NCBI RefSeq assembly: GCF_902705855.1
Contig: NZ_CACSIJ010000017.1
Location: forward strand, 164,308 to 197,423
From: Zhongshania aliphaticivorans
GTDB lineage: Bacteria; Pseudomonadota; Gammaproteobacteria; Pseudomonadales; Spongiibacteraceae
Length of the DNA stretch: 33,116 nt
Direction: 5' to 3'
Part shown: positions 17,747 to 26,235 of the stretch, in pieces
How positions within the stretch are numbered: the stretch's first letter is position 1
How the letters are laid out: each line of letters begins with the position of its first letter
Notes under the pieces: model-generated
Seen by the model: only the letters and a program-made list of their open reading frames with translations
What the model was told of the DNA's origin: nothing
Database searches by the model: none
Made by a program: the position numbers and the translations under genes

Positions 17747-17866
17747 CTAGGTCGGCATGCCGTGTAGCCAATAAACCACAGTACCTACAACTAAGGCCAA
17801 AATAGCAACAGCAGCGCAAACATCTGCAAAGTTATCATCACGCTCTTCTTGGGTTTGATCAGACAT
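17747..17866 (-). CDS. 39-residue single-pass membrane protein (small ORF)
   Basis: Short open frame from ATG 17866 to TAG 17747. The N-terminus is acidic and polar (MSDQTQEERDDNFADV). A hydrophobic stretch AAVAILALVVGTVVYWL forms one probable transmembrane helix, and the protein ends HGMPT. Support for a real gene: an AGG-type ribosome site upstream of the ATG, a TACAAT hexamer about 57 bases further up, and a bidirectional terminator just past the stop. By charge distribution the acidic N-terminus may face the periplasm or be held by a partner; topology is uncertain. I do not recognise a named family. Confidence 0.68.
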   Translation of the reverse strand: MSDQTQEERDDNFADVCAAVAILALVVGTVVYWLHGMPT

Positions 17867-17922
17867 GGGAGCCTCATAATACGAGTTAAAGACGCCGAAA
17901 CACGGCACACAAAATCGGCGCT

Positions 17923-17928
17923 ATTGTA
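17923..17928 (-). promoter_or_regulatory. -10 hexamer candidate for the 39-residue protein
   Basis: TACAAT on the minus strand, about 57 bases upstream of the ATG at 17866. The -35 region at 17-base spacing is poor, so this is a weak prediction. Confidence 0.35.
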
Positions 17929-18155
17929 GCAAAAAATGCTTAGTAGGTTAGTTTTAATTCATGGCTACGGCGTAATTACATGATTAAAAGCCAGCCAGAA
18001 TTAAACTTTTAAGCGATAAGCAAAGCTGCACCTTCACCAAATTACTGCCAAAAAAGCACCTGACCACTCCCCGTTATCGACACGCCACATATGCATTACC
18101 CAGAAAATCAGTTAGCGGAATAAGGACTTAGTCTTTACCATTGCGATCGTAACAG

Positions 18156-18184
18156 GTGATCTCTGGTCATTTTCAGCGTAAAAT
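18156..18184 (+). promoter_or_regulatory. Weak promoter candidate for cysI
   Basis: TAAAAT (18179-18184) has five of six -10 matches; GTGATC (18156-18161) keeps only the central TGA of a -35 box at 17-base spacing. Transcription would start about 65 bases before ATG 18256. Confidence 0.3.
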
Positions 18185-18255
18185 ACCTACCGGTTTTTAC
18201 TGCAGCGCGTTACATCGCGTTTTTGCCCGCCAAAACTCTTAAGACAAAGGTTTCT

Positions 18256-19899
18256 ATGTACACTTACGACCACTTTGACCGTCAGATTGTCAGTCAGCGC
18301 GTTGCACAATTCCGCGATCAAACCCTGCGTTATCTTGATGGCAAAATCACTGACGAGCAGTTCCTGCCATTGCGTTTGCAAAATGGCTTATACATCCAAC
18401 GCCTAGCGCCAATGATGCGTATCGCTGTGCCTTACGGCACGCTCAACGCAACGCAGCTGCGTAAATTAGCCCACATCACTCGTAAATATGACAAAGGCTA
18501 TGCTCATATCAGCACCCGCCAAAATGTGCAGCTGAACTGGCCAAAGCTGGAAGAAGTACCAGATATTTTGGCCGAGCTACTCGAGGTTGAAATGCACGCC
18601 GTACAAACCAGCGGCAACTGTATTCGTAACACGACCGCAGATCAGTTCTCCGGCGTTGCTGCAGACGAAGTCGAAGACGCTCGCCCCTACTGCGAAATTA
18701 TTCGCCAGTGGTCGACCTTTCATCCTGAGTTTGCCTTCTTACCCCGCAAATTTAAGATTGCCGTGTGCGGCTCTGAGTCTGATCGCGCAGCAATCATGAT
18801 GCACGACATTGGTCTCCAAATCGTTCACGATGCCGACGGCAATACTGCGTTTAAAGTGTTTGTTGGTGGTGGCCTTGGGCGTACCCCAGTTATCGGCAGC
18901 CTGATTCATGAGAGCTTAGAGCCAAAACATCTGCTCACTTACCTTGAAGCGATTTTGCGGGTGTACAACCAGCTCGGTCGCCGTGACAATAAGTTTAAAG
19001 CGCGTATTAAAATTTTAGTTCGTGCCATGGGCGCCGATACATTTAAAGCTGAAGTTGAAAAAGAATGGGCGCATATAAAAGACGGTGAGTTAAGTCTTAC
19101 CACTGACGAAATTAACCGCGCAAAATCATTTTTCGTGCCGCCAAACTACGCTGCATTACCGCAGCAAGATATGCAGGCCTTAGCCTTAGAGAGCGCTGAT
19201 TTCGCTCGCTGGCTACAACACAACACCCATGAACACAAAGTGTCTGGCTACCGTATTGTCACGCTGGCATTAAAAACAGTTGGCGTCGCTCCTGGCGACA
19301 TTACTGCGGAGCAATTTGAGGCTGTAGCTGATTTATCTGAGCGTTATGGCTTTGGCGAAATACGCAGCACTCACCAGCAGAACCTTGTGCTACCAGATGT
19401 AAAACAGGCAGATCTATTCGCTTTATGGAAGGAGCTTGTTGAGTTAGAAGTTGCCTCGCCCACGGTAGGTACGCTAAACGATATTATTTGCTGCCCCGGT
19501 GGTGATTTCTGCTCTTTAGCAAACGCAAAATCGATTCCTATCGCTGAGGCGATCCAGCGCCGATTTGATGACATCGATTACGTGTACGACCTTGGCGAAA
19601 TCGAACTTAATATTTCCGGCTGCATGAATGCCTGCGGTCATCACCATATCGGCAATATCGGTATATTAGGTGTCGACAAAAAAGGCCAAGAATTTTATCA
19701 AGTATCGCTGGGTGGCAGCCAAGGTTTAGATGCATCGCTGGGCTCTATTCTTGGGCCCTCTTTCGCTCAAACCGAAGTGCCTGATGTTATCGAAAAAGTA
19801 TTAGAAACTTATGTAAATCTACGCCAGCCGGAAGAGCGTTTTTTAGACACCTTCCGCCGTGTTGGCATCGACCCCTTTAAGGAGCGTGCCTATGCCTAA
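18256..19899 (+). CDS. cysI: Sulfite reductase hemoprotein (ferredoxin-type nitrite/sulfite reductase, CysI)
   Basis: Siroheme and [4Fe-4S] enzyme reducing sulfite to sulfide with six electrons in assimilatory sulfate reduction. The 547-residue protein has the duplicated nitrite/sulfite reductase ferredoxin-like half domains (for example LRLQNGLYIQRLAPMMRIAVPYG near residues 35-60 and YGFGEIRSTHQQNLVLP in the second half). Cluster ligands are C413 and C419 (CPGGDFC) and C456 and C460 (CMNAC), the last bridging to siroheme. ATG 18256 follows AAAGG; the upstream TTG-initiated extension is rejected. The arrangement with a DUF934 gene downstream matches Pseudomonas cysI. No CysJ flavoprotein is adjacent, so the electron donor is not shown. 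Nitrite reduction is less likely given the context. Confidence 0.9.
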   Translation: MYTYDHFDRQIVSQRVAQFRDQTLRYLDGKITDEQFLPLRLQNGLYIQRLAPMMRIAVPYGTLNATQLRKLAHITRKYDKGYAHISTRQNVQLNWPKLEEVPDILAELLEVEMHAVQTSGNCIRNTTADQFSGVAADEVEDARPYCEIIRQWSTFHPEFAFLPRKFKIAVCGSESDRAAIMMHDIGLQIVHDADGNTAFKVFVGGGLGRTPVIGSLIHESLEPKHLLTYLEAILRVYNQLGRRDNKFKARIKILVRAMGADTFKAEVEKEWAHIKDGELSLTTDEINRAKSFFVPPNYAALPQQDMQALALESADFARWLQHNTHEHKVSGYRIVTLALKTVGVAPGDITAEQFEAVADLSERYGFGEIRSTHQQNLVLPDVKQADLFALWKELVELEVASPTVGTLNDIICCPGGDFCSLANAKSIPIAEAIQRRFDDIDYVYDLGEIELNISGCMNACGHHHIGNIGILGVDKKGQEFYQVSLGGSQGLDASLGSILGPSFAQTEVPDVIEKVLETYVNLRQPEERFLDTFRRVGIDPFKERAYA

Positions 19900-20371
19900 T
19901 ATTATTAAAGACCAGCAGATTTGCGATGATAACTGGCAAGTATGGCGTGACGCCGAAACCTTGCCAGAAACTGGTGGCTATATCGTCCCATTGGCGCTAT
20001 GGCAAAGTAACAAAGATGCACTAAAAGCTTTAGGCGATGTTGCAGTCTTTCTTGCTAGTGACGAATCACCAAAAGCGCTAGGTGCTGATATCGCAGAGTT
20101 CGAGCTTATCGCCGTAGATTTCCCGAAGTTTGCAGATGGCCGTGGTTTTTCTTATGGTCGTGAATTGCGTGAGCAATTTGCCTATAAGGGCGAATTACGT
20201 GCGATTGGTGATTTTATGCGCGACCAGCTGTATTTTCTTAGCCGCTGCGGTTTTAATAGTTTTGCACTAGAAAATAGTGATATTGAAGAATCGCTGGCAA
20301 GCTTCAAGGATTTCTCTGAAAGCTACCAACCCAGTATCGATCAACGTTTACCGCTATTCCGCCGCCGCTAA
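19892..20371 (+). CDS. DUF934 family protein, CysI partner
   Basis: Cytoplasmic protein of 159 residues with the conserved DUF934 block DFPKFADGRGFSYGRELREQFAYKGELRAIGDFMRDQLYFLSRCGFN in residues 76-126, including RGFSYGRELR. The family is regularly encoded beside ferredoxin-type cysI and is often loosely labelled oxidoreductase or sulfite reductase-associated; no catalytic mechanism is established. ATG 19892 overlaps the cysI stop by 8 bases and has AAGGAG seven bases upstream, so translation is coupled and close to 1:1 with CysI is plausible. A strong terminator follows. Confidence 0.88.
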   Translation: MPNIIKDQQICDDNWQVWRDAETLPETGGYIVPLALWQSNKDALKALGDVAVFLASDESPKALGADIAEFELIAVDFPKFADGRGFSYGRELREQFAYKGELRAIGDFMRDQLYFLSRCGFNSFALENSDIEESLASFKDFSESYQPSIDQRLPLFRRR

Positions 20372-20396
20372 TACTTATTGATAGCAAGCTGCCCCT

Positions 20397-20424
20397 AAAT
20401 GCCGTCACTTAGACGGCATTTTTT
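20397..20424 (+). terminator. Terminator of the cysI-DUF934 operon
   Basis: Ten-base arms AAATGCCGTC and GACGGCATTT around a 5-base loop, continuing into a T-run, 25 bases after the DUF934 stop. Confidence 0.92.
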
Positions 20425-20496
20425 ATTGCCTGTATTGTTTCATTGCACACGCCTGTGTGATGATGATTTCTACCGCCGCAGCTAGAGGTATTACGC

Positions 20497-21663
20497 GTGG
20501 AAGCCAGCCTGACTTCATCTTTTTTCATGATATTCAGCGGTGCAGCGGTGCTTGCGTCAATTGCGCTGTACACTCGTCAGCCGCTATTAATCGCCTACAT
20601 CGCCTTAGGTGCAATTATTGGCCCCTACGGCACTGGCTGGGTTACCGACCTGAAATTACTCGCTGAGATTGCCGAATTCGGCATTATTTTCCTGCTATTC
20701 CTACTCGGCTTAGATATGCAGCCGAAGTCTCTCCTTAGTACGCTTAAAAAAGCAACGGTGGTTGCGCTTGCTAGCTCCTTAGCCTTTGCCGCTATCGGAT
20801 TCGGGCTTGCCTTCAGTTTTGGTTTTAGTCACACAGAGAGCCTAATTATTGGCGCTGCAATGATGTTTTCCAGCACCATCATCGGCATAAAACTACTACC
20901 AACCACGGCACTTCATCATCGCCACACTGGCGAGTTGATGGTCGGTCTACTATTGCTACAGGATTTAATTGCCATCTTTGTACTACTGGTTTTATTCAGC
21001 ATGAACCAAGGTGAATTTTCTGCGGGCAACTTACTAAGAACATTAATCGCCCTACCCGCGTTAATCGTTTTTGCGTTTGCGGCGGTACGATTTCTATTAC
21101 TGCCGCTGCTCAGACGGTTTGACCGTTTTCATGAATATATCTTTTTACTCGCCATAGGTTGGTGTTTGGGGATGAGTGAAGCGGCGCATAGCTTAGGCTT
21201 GTCCGCTGAGATTGGTGCATTTTTGGCGGGAATCAGCTTAGCAACGAGTCCGATTTCGCAATATATCGCGATTAATTTAAAGCCGCTTAGAGATTTTTTC
21301 TTAATCTTGTTTTTCTTCTCGCTTGGCGCGCGCTTCGATTTAAGTTTATTGGCTGATATTTTAGTGCCGGCAATCTTACTCGCCACGCTAGTTCTGACGC
21401 TCAAACCCATTATTTTCCGCTACTTAATACACAGCATGAGCGAAACCAAAAAGCTTGCCTGGGATTTAGGGTTTAGGATGGGGCAAATCAGCGAGTTTTC
21501 TTTGCTCATTGCCTATGTCGCAGCTGAAATGGCACTGATAGGACGAGAAGCCTCACACCTTATACAAGCAACTGCGATTATTAGTTTTGTCGTGTCGTCG
21601 TATATCGTTGTGTTTAATTACCCGAGCCCTATTGGTATCTCAGATAAGTTGCGGCGAGACTAA
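20497..21663 (+). CDS. CPA2-family cation:proton antiporter (KefB-like membrane domain)
   Basis: Inner-membrane protein of 388 residues, almost entirely hydrophobic, with about 11 to 12 predicted helices. Family segments are LLFLLGLDMQPKSL near residues 65-78, MMFSSTIIGIKLLP, LLLLQDLIAIF and SLGLSAEIGAFLAGISLA, typical of Na+/H+ or K+/H+ exchangers of the CPA2 group. It lacks the C-terminal RCK/TrkA-N nucleotide-binding domain of full KefB/KefC. The start is GTG 20497, with AGAGG at 20484-20488. It converges with yceI with only 17 bases between the stops. Ion specificity cannot be read. Confidence 0.88.
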   Translation: MEASLTSSFFMIFSGAAVLASIALYTRQPLLIAYIALGAIIGPYGTGWVTDLKLLAEIAEFGIIFLLFLLGLDMQPKSLLSTLKKATVVALASSLAFAAIGFGLAFSFGFSHTESLIIGAAMMFSSTIIGIKLLPTTALHHRHTGELMVGLLLLQDLIAIFVLLVLFSMNQGEFSAGNLLRTLIALPALIVFAFAAVRFLLLPLLRRFDRFHEYIFLLAIGWCLGMSEAAHSLGLSAEIGAFLAGISLATSPISQYIAINLKPLRDFFLILFFFSLGARFDLSLLADILVPAILLATLVLTLKPIIFRYLIHSMSETKKLAWDLGFRMGQISEFSLLIAYVAAEMALIGREASHLIQATAIISFVVSSYIVVFNYPSPIGISDKLRRD

Positions 21664-21680
21664 GCCCGCCGCACAAGCTG

Positions 21681-22250
21681 CTACTTAAATACCACCGAGA
21701 AAGTTACTGGCACAACAAGATCGATACTTGCCAAGCTCGCTAAGCTACGTAATTTGCTAATCCCCGGCTCCAACTCAAAGCTGCTAGCACTGATAAAAGT
21801 CGGCGCGCTTGTCGCTGCGTGGTAGCTGCCATCTTTCAGTTTGGTCACTATGACCTTAAAGCTCACTGCCGCTGTTTTACCGTGAAGCTTAAGATCACCT
21901 TTTAAATCTATGGGCTTTTGCTCCCCCGCCGACATTGCCTTTAATTCAGCCATATCTAGCGCTGCGGTGTAAGTCGCCGCGGGGAATTTATCTATTTGAA
22001 ATAAGTGTTCACGCATGCGGTCATTACGAATATCGATGCCGCTCGCAACGCTGCTTAAATCAATATTAAGCTCTGCTTTACCGGTTTCATCGTCAAGGCT
22101 ACCGCTAAGCGAAGTAAAGCTCATAAGCTCTGCAACAGAGTCATTTTTCACGGTTACAAAATTTAACACCGACGAGTCTTTATCCAACTCTAGGGCGTTC
22201 AAACCTACCAATGGTAATGACAACACAAGCGCACATACTAGCTTTTTCAT
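21681..22250 (-). CDS. YceI family periplasmic lipid-binding protein
   Basis: Exported protein of 189 residues. The signal peptide MKKLVCALVLSLPLVGLNA is likely cleaved before LELDKDSS. The mature part follows the YceI lipocalin-like barrel pattern: SVLNFVTVKNDSVAE at the start, IDIRNDRMREHLFQIDKFPAATY in the middle (the signature stretch) and LKGDLKLHGKTAAVSFKV. Relatives bind polyisoprenoids or fatty acids. GGAG lies seven bases upstream of the ATG at 22250. A CTGTC/GACAG dyad lies about 90 bases upstream of the start and may be an operator. Confidence 0.9.
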   Translation of the reverse strand: MKKLVCALVLSLPLVGLNALELDKDSSVLNFVTVKNDSVAELMSFTSLSGSLDDETGKAELNIDLSSVASGIDIRNDRMREHLFQIDKFPAATYTAALDMAELKAMSAGEQKPIDLKGDLKLHGKTAAVSFKVIVTKLKDGSYHAATSAPTFISASSFELEPGISKLRSLASLASIDLVVPVTFSVVFK

Positions 22251-22337
22251 GAGTATCTCCTTTGCAAATTGCAGAACGTGACTATTCGTTCTAAATATTC
22301 AATGTTTTAAGCTGAGGTTTATGAGTTTCACATATTG

Positions 22338-22353
22338 CTGTCCATTCAGACAG
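22338..22353. promoter_or_regulatory. Inverted repeat upstream of the YceI gene
   Basis: Half-sites CTGTC and GACAG separated by six bases. It sits between the yceI start and the etfA terminator, where a yceI promoter should be. No regulator is assigned. Confidence 0.3.
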
Positions 22354-22396
22354 TGAGAAGAAGAAACTATTCAATAAAGAGGATGAAAGTTAAGAT

Positions 22397-22428
22397 AAAA
22401 AAAAGCCCGATGTAAACACCGGGCTTTT
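22397..22428 (-). terminator. Terminator of the etfBA operon
   Basis: Arms AAAAGCCCG and CGGGCTTTT around a 10-base loop. On the minus strand the stem runs into eight T, 23 bases after the etfA stop. Confidence 0.9.
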
Positions 22429-22450
22429 AAGACTTTTTGTTTACGCTAGC

Positions 22451-23380
22451 TTAGAGACTTGAATCAAGCTCTGGAACAGCGTCAAACAAATCGGCAACTA
22501 AGCCGTAATCCGCAACCTGGAAAATTGGTGCGTCTTCGTCTTTGTTAATAGCAACAATGACTTTAGAGTCTTTCATACCAGCCAAATGCTGAATTGCGCC
22601 GGAAATACCAACCGCAATATACAAGCCCGGAGCAACGATTTTACCAGTCTGACCGACCTGCATATCGTTAGGTACAAAGCCTGCATCAACAGCAGCGCGC
22701 GAAGCACCAACTGCAGCGCCGAGTTTGTCAGCCAAAGAATACAACATGGCAAAGTTGTCACCATTTTGCATGCCACGGCCACCAGAAACCACAATACTTG
22801 CTGCAGTTAGTTCTGGGCGGTCGCTCTTCGCGACTTCTTCACGAACGTAGCTAGAGTTGCCGGCGTCATGTGCGCTCGCAACGGCCTCTACTGATGCGCT
22901 GCCACCCTCTGCTGCAACTGCGTCGAAAGCAGTAGTACGAACAGTGATAACTTTAATAGCATCTGAAGATTGCACGGTAGCAATAACGTTACCTGCGTAG
23001 ATTGGGCGCTTGAACGTGTCAGCGCTTTCTACAGAGATGATTTCAGAAATCTGGGCAACGTCTAGCAATGCTGCCGCACGCGGTAAGGTGTTCTTACCGT
23101 TAGTGGTGGCCGGTGCCAAAATGTAAGCGTAGTCTTTGCCAAGCTCAGCTACTAGCAAGCTAACGTTTTCAGCTAACTGATGTCCATAAGCTGCGTTGTC
23201 TGCAACTAGTACTTTGCTAACGCCTTCAATTTTTGCTGCCGCTTCTGCAGCAGCGCCACAGGCTTCACCAGCAACAAGAACAGTAATGTCGCCGCCAATT
23301 GCTTTTGCAGCAGCGACAGTATTTAACGTAGCGCCTTTAATAGAGGCGTTATCGTGTTCTGCAAGAATTAGAATACTCAT
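22451..23380 (-). CDS. etfA: Electron transfer flavoprotein subunit alpha
   Basis: Larger subunit (309 residues) of the soluble ETF heterodimer that takes electrons from acyl-CoA dehydrogenases and related flavoproteins to ETF:ubiquinone oxidoreductase. The C-terminal FAD domain is clear: [64 protein letters not shown] and [21 protein letters not shown]. The N-terminal half is the alpha/beta ETF domain. The ATG overlaps the etfB stop as ATGA, so the subunits are made coupled. A terminator follows. Confidence 0.96.
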   Translation of the reverse strand: MSILILAEHDNASIKGATLNTVAAAKAIGGDITVLVAGEACGAAAEAAAKIEGVSKVLVADNAAYGHQLAENVSLLVAELGKDYAYILAPATTNGKNTLPRAAALLDVAQISEIISVESADTFKRPIYAGNVIATVQSSDAIKVITVRTTAFDAVAAEGGSASVEAVASAHDAGNSSYVREEVAKSDRPELTAASIVVSGGRGMQNGDNFAMLYSLADKLGAAVGASRAAVDAGFVPNDMQVGQTGKIVAPGLYIAVGISGAIQHLAGMKDSKVIVAINKDEDAPIFQVADYGLVADLFDAVPELDSSL

Positions 23381-24129
23381 CAGATTACCTTCGCCTCGTT
23401 TTTCAGCTTATCAACAAGTTCAGCAACATCAGCGACTTTAATACCAGCTTGACGTTCCGCAGGCGGCTCTACCTTAAGGGTAGTTACTCGTGGAGTTACA
23501 TCAACACCCAAATCTTCAGGGGTCATTGTATCTAAAGGCTTTTTCTTTGCCTTCATAATGTTTGGCAGCGACGCATAACGTGGCTCGTTAAGACGCAGGT
23601 CAGTGGTTACCACCGCAGGCAGATTCAGCTTAACAACCTGCGAACCGCTGTCGACTTCACGAGTAACAGTCACTGTGTCGCCTTCAACAACAACTTCTGA
23701 AGCAAAGGTACCTTGTGACATGCCAGTTAATGCCGCAAGCATTTGGCCAGTTTGGTTGTTATCGCCATCGATAGCTTGCTTACCAAGAATAACCATTTTC
23801 GGCTCTTCTTTATCCACAACAGCTTTCAGCAATTTAGCAATCGCCAACGGTTGAACCTCTACATCGGTTTCAACCAAGATGCCACGATCAGCACCTAGAG
23901 CCAGTGCAGTACGAATCTGCTCTTGGCATACTTTAGCGCCAATAGAGACAGCAACTATTTCAGTTACCACGCCTTTCTCTTTCAGACGTACAGCCTCTTC
24001 GATGGCAATTTCGCAAAATGGGTTAATAGCCATTTTTACATTATTCAGATCAACGCCAGTTCCGTCCGACTTCGGACGCACTTTTACGTTGTAGTCAACT
24101 ACTCGTTTGACAGCAACCAGAACCTTCAT
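23380..24129 (-). CDS. etfB: Electron transfer flavoprotein subunit beta
   Basis: Smaller ETF subunit (249 residues), carrying structural AMP and the partner-recognition loop. It starts [18 protein letters not shown], has the conserved [18 protein letters not shown] segment, the [23 protein letters not shown] nucleotide region and the [24 protein letters not shown] loop that contacts dehydrogenase partners. It is first in the etfBA operon, with a promoter candidate about 40 to 65 bases upstream, and is divergent from the ETF-QO gene. Confidence 0.96.
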   Translation of the reverse strand: MKVLVAVKRVVDYNVKVRPKSDGTGVDLNNVKMAINPFCEIAIEEAVRLKEKGVVTEIVAVSIGAKVCQEQIRTALALGADRGILVETDVEVQPLAIAKLLKAVVDKEEPKMVILGKQAIDGDNNQTGQMLAALTGMSQGTFASEVVVEGDTVTVTREVDSGSQVVKLNLPAVVTTDLRLNEPRYASLPNIMKAKKKPLDTMTPEDLGVDVTPRVTTLKVEPPAERQAGIKVADVAELVDKLKNEAKVI

Positions 24130-24166
24130 GGATTCCCCAGTACACGCGTAAATTAAATGGAATGGC

Positions 24167-24195
24167 TTTATATCCCTACGCTGTGGAACCGTAAA
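24167..24195 (-). promoter_or_regulatory. Promoter candidate for etfBA
   Basis: On the minus strand, TTTACG (four of six -35 matches) and TATAAA (five of six -10 matches) are separated by 17 bases. The start point would be about 30 bases before the etfB ATG. Confidence 0.5.
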
Positions 24196-24439
24196 CCGAT
24201 CCCAACCGGATAAAGCCTCTTTTCAAAGCGCCGTTATATTGACGCGTCTAAGACCGAAGGTCAATAAAAGCACGGTATTCATCCTGCGAATAACGATTAT
24301 TAGCAAGCTAATCGTATTTGCGATTAATATTAATAAGCATTTGTTTAAAAAAGGTTTTTTTAAAACTCTAAAAAACAACTTTTATTACTAAGAAGAGAAT
24401 AAAACCAAGGCTAAAGTAGCGTTTTAAGGCCTCTAGTTT

Positions 24440-24445
24440 TATAAT
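24440..24445 (+). promoter_or_regulatory. -10 hexamer candidate for the ETF-QO gene
   Basis: Perfect TATAAT, about 72 bases before the GTG start at 24518. The -35 position is poor, so activation by a factor bound upstream is possible. Confidence 0.45.
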
Positions 24446-24517
24446 TCGCGCTTTTAATCAGTCATAAATCGCCCAAAATAAGGGCAATGCTGGTAAAGCA
24501 TACAGAGGAGAGAGTCT

Positions 24518-26173
24518 GTGGAACGCGAATCAATGGAGTTTGACGTCCTGATAGTTGGTGCCGGCCCTGCCGGATTGGCTGCGGCGTGTAAAATTCGTCA
24601 GTTAAGCGAAAGCACCGGAAAAGACATCAGTGTTTGTGTTGTAGAAAAAGGTTCTGAAGTCGGTGCCCACATTCTTTCTGGTGCGGTTTTTGAACCCACT
24701 GCATTAAACGAGCTATTCCCAGATTGGAAAGAAAAAGGCGCTCCGTTGAACACGCCGGTCACGGGCGATGACATTTACTACATGACCAGTGCCGAAAAAG
24801 CGATCAAGGTTCCGGGCTTTGCTGTGCCTAAAACCATGCACAACGAAGGCAATTACATTATTAGCCTTGGCAACTTATGTCGCTGGATGGCGGAACAAGC
24901 CGAAGGCATGGGCGCAGAAATTTACCCTGGCTTTGCCGCCGCTGACGTGCTGTTTCACGAAGACGGCAGTGTAAAAGGCGTCGTGACTGGCGACATGGGC
25001 ATTGCAGAAGACGGTAGCCATAAAGACAGCTATATGCCAGGCATGGAGCTGCACGCCAAGTACACCCTGTTTGCTGAAGGCTGTCGCGGTCATTTAGGCA
25101 AACGCTTGATGGAAAAATTCGACCTTAATGCCGGTAAAGACCCCCAGCATTACGGTATTGGTATTAAAGAGCTATGGAAAATTGACCCTGCCAAGCATGA
25201 AGAAGGCAAGGTTATGCACGCTGCGGGCTGGCCCCTAGCTGAAAACGGCGCTGCTGGCGGTAGCTTCCTGTATCATATTGAAGATAATCAAGTGTCTATT
25301 GGCCTGATTACCGACCTTTGCTATGACAACCCTTATTTGTCGCCTTTCGAAGAGTTTCAACGCTTTAAAAAGCACCCTACCGTTATGCAATATTTGGAAG
25401 GTGGCGAGCGTATCTCCTATGGCGCCCGCGCGATTGCCAAAGGCGGCTTGCAATCTCTACCGAAAATGACCTTCCCCGGTGGTCTGTTGATTGGCTGTGA
25501 CGCTGGCACACTGAATTTTGCGAAGATTAAAGGCAGCCACACAGCGATGAAATCCGGCATGATTGCCGCTGAAGTCGTTCACAAAGCCATTACTGAAAAT
25601 GAAGCGACAGGCGCAGAATTAGGTGAGTACACCACTGAGTTTGAAAAATCTTCTGTTTACAAAGAACTGTACGACCAGCGTAACTTTGGCCCCGCTCAAC
25701 ACAAATGGGGTAATTTCTTTGGTTCTGCTTATGCATTCGTCGATATTAATATTTTTGGTGGCAAGCTACCGTGGACACTGGGCGACGATCACCCCGATCA
25801 CGCAGAGATGAAACCGGCTGCGGAATCCAAAAAAATCACTTATCCCAAGCCAGACAATAAAATCACCTTTGATCGCCTGACCTCGGTATTTTTGTCAAAC
25901 ACCAACCACGAAGAAGATCAGCCCTGCCATCTGACTCTTAAAGATCCTGAGCTGCCAATTCGTGACAATCTACCCAAATATGCAGAACCAGCACAGCGAT
26001 ACTGCCCTGCTGGCGTGTATGAAGTAGTTGAGGATGCCGAGGGCGCACCTAAATTTCAGATCAATGGTCAAAACTGTGTTCACTGTAAAACATGTGACAT
26101 TAAAGACCCTGCGCAAAATATAGTTTGGGTCACGCCAGAGGGGCTAGGTGGGCCAAATTATCCAAACATGTAG
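24518..26173 (+). CDS. Electron transfer flavoprotein-ubiquinone oxidoreductase (ETF-QO)
   Basis: Membrane-associated FAD and [4Fe-4S] enzyme passing electrons from reduced ETF to ubiquinone. The 551-residue protein has the FAD motif GAGPAGLAAA from residue 14, the GAHILSGAVFEP segment, KGGLQSLPKMTFPGGLLIGCDAG (second FAD/quinone region), and a C-terminal ferredoxin-like domain with C496 (RYCPAGVYEV) plus C520, C523 and C526 (NCVHCKTC). I start it at GTG 24518, seven bases after AGAGGAG; an ATG five codons in is the alternative. It is divergent from etfBA and completes that electron route. Confidence 0.95.
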   Translation: MERESMEFDVLIVGAGPAGLAAACKIRQLSESTGKDISVCVVEKGSEVGAHILSGAVFEPTALNELFPDWKEKGAPLNTPVTGDDIYYMTSAEKAIKVPGFAVPKTMHNEGNYIISLGNLCRWMAEQAEGMGAEIYPGFAAADVLFHEDGSVKGVVTGDMGIAEDGSHKDSYMPGMELHAKYTLFAEGCRGHLGKRLMEKFDLNAGKDPQHYGIGIKELWKIDPAKHEEGKVMHAAGWPLAENGAAGGSFLYHIEDNQVSIGLITDLCYDNPYLSPFEEFQRFKKHPTVMQYLEGGERISYGARAIAKGGLQSLPKMTFPGGLLIGCDAGTLNFAKIKGSHTAMKSGMIAAEVVHKAITENEATGAELGEYTTEFEKSSVYKELYDQRNFGPAQHKWGNFFGSAYAFVDINIFGGKLPWTLGDDHPDHAEMKPAAESKKITYPKPDNKITFDRLTSVFLSNTNHEEDQPCHLTLKDPELPIRDNLPKYAEPAQRYCPAGVYEVVEDAEGAPKFQINGQNCVHCKTCDIKDPAQNIVWVTPEGLGGPNYPNM

Positions 26174-26235
26174 GTGCAATAAATCACTTCAACAGCCTTA
26201 TCTAAAATACTGTTTTTACTAAAACTTTAGATTTA

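Larger units (their letters stand above)
17867..18255. other. 389-base intergenic region between the small membrane protein and cysI
   Basis: Divergent regulatory region with no further gene seen. It contains the TACAAT hexamer above. An imperfect dyad at 17950-18007 has outer arms AGTTTTAATTC / GAATTAAACT and inner arms TGGCT / AGCCA. For cysI, a TAAAAT hexamer at 18179-18184 has GTGATC at 17-base spacing (18156-18161). No CysB or other operator was recognised with confidence. Confidence 0.6.
24130..24517. other. 388-base divergent control region between etfBA and ETF-QO
   Basis: No gene seen. It holds the etfBA promoter candidate and a perfect TATAAT at 24440-24445 that suits ETF-QO on plus, without a clear -35. 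Dyads: GACGCGTC at 24241-24248, GACC/GGTC at 24252-24262, both inside ATTGAC/GTCAAT arms at 24238-24265. CGATTA at 24294-24299 is followed by TAATCG at 24309-24314 and CGATTA again at 24321-24326. An A/T-rich stretch covers about 24326-24410. Confidence 0.6.

Noticed and set aside
24130-24517. PsrA-type GAAAC/GTTTC box for the ETF genes
   Set aside because: Nearby GTTT and AAAC strings occur in A/T-rich runs with wrong spacing; none fits the motif well.
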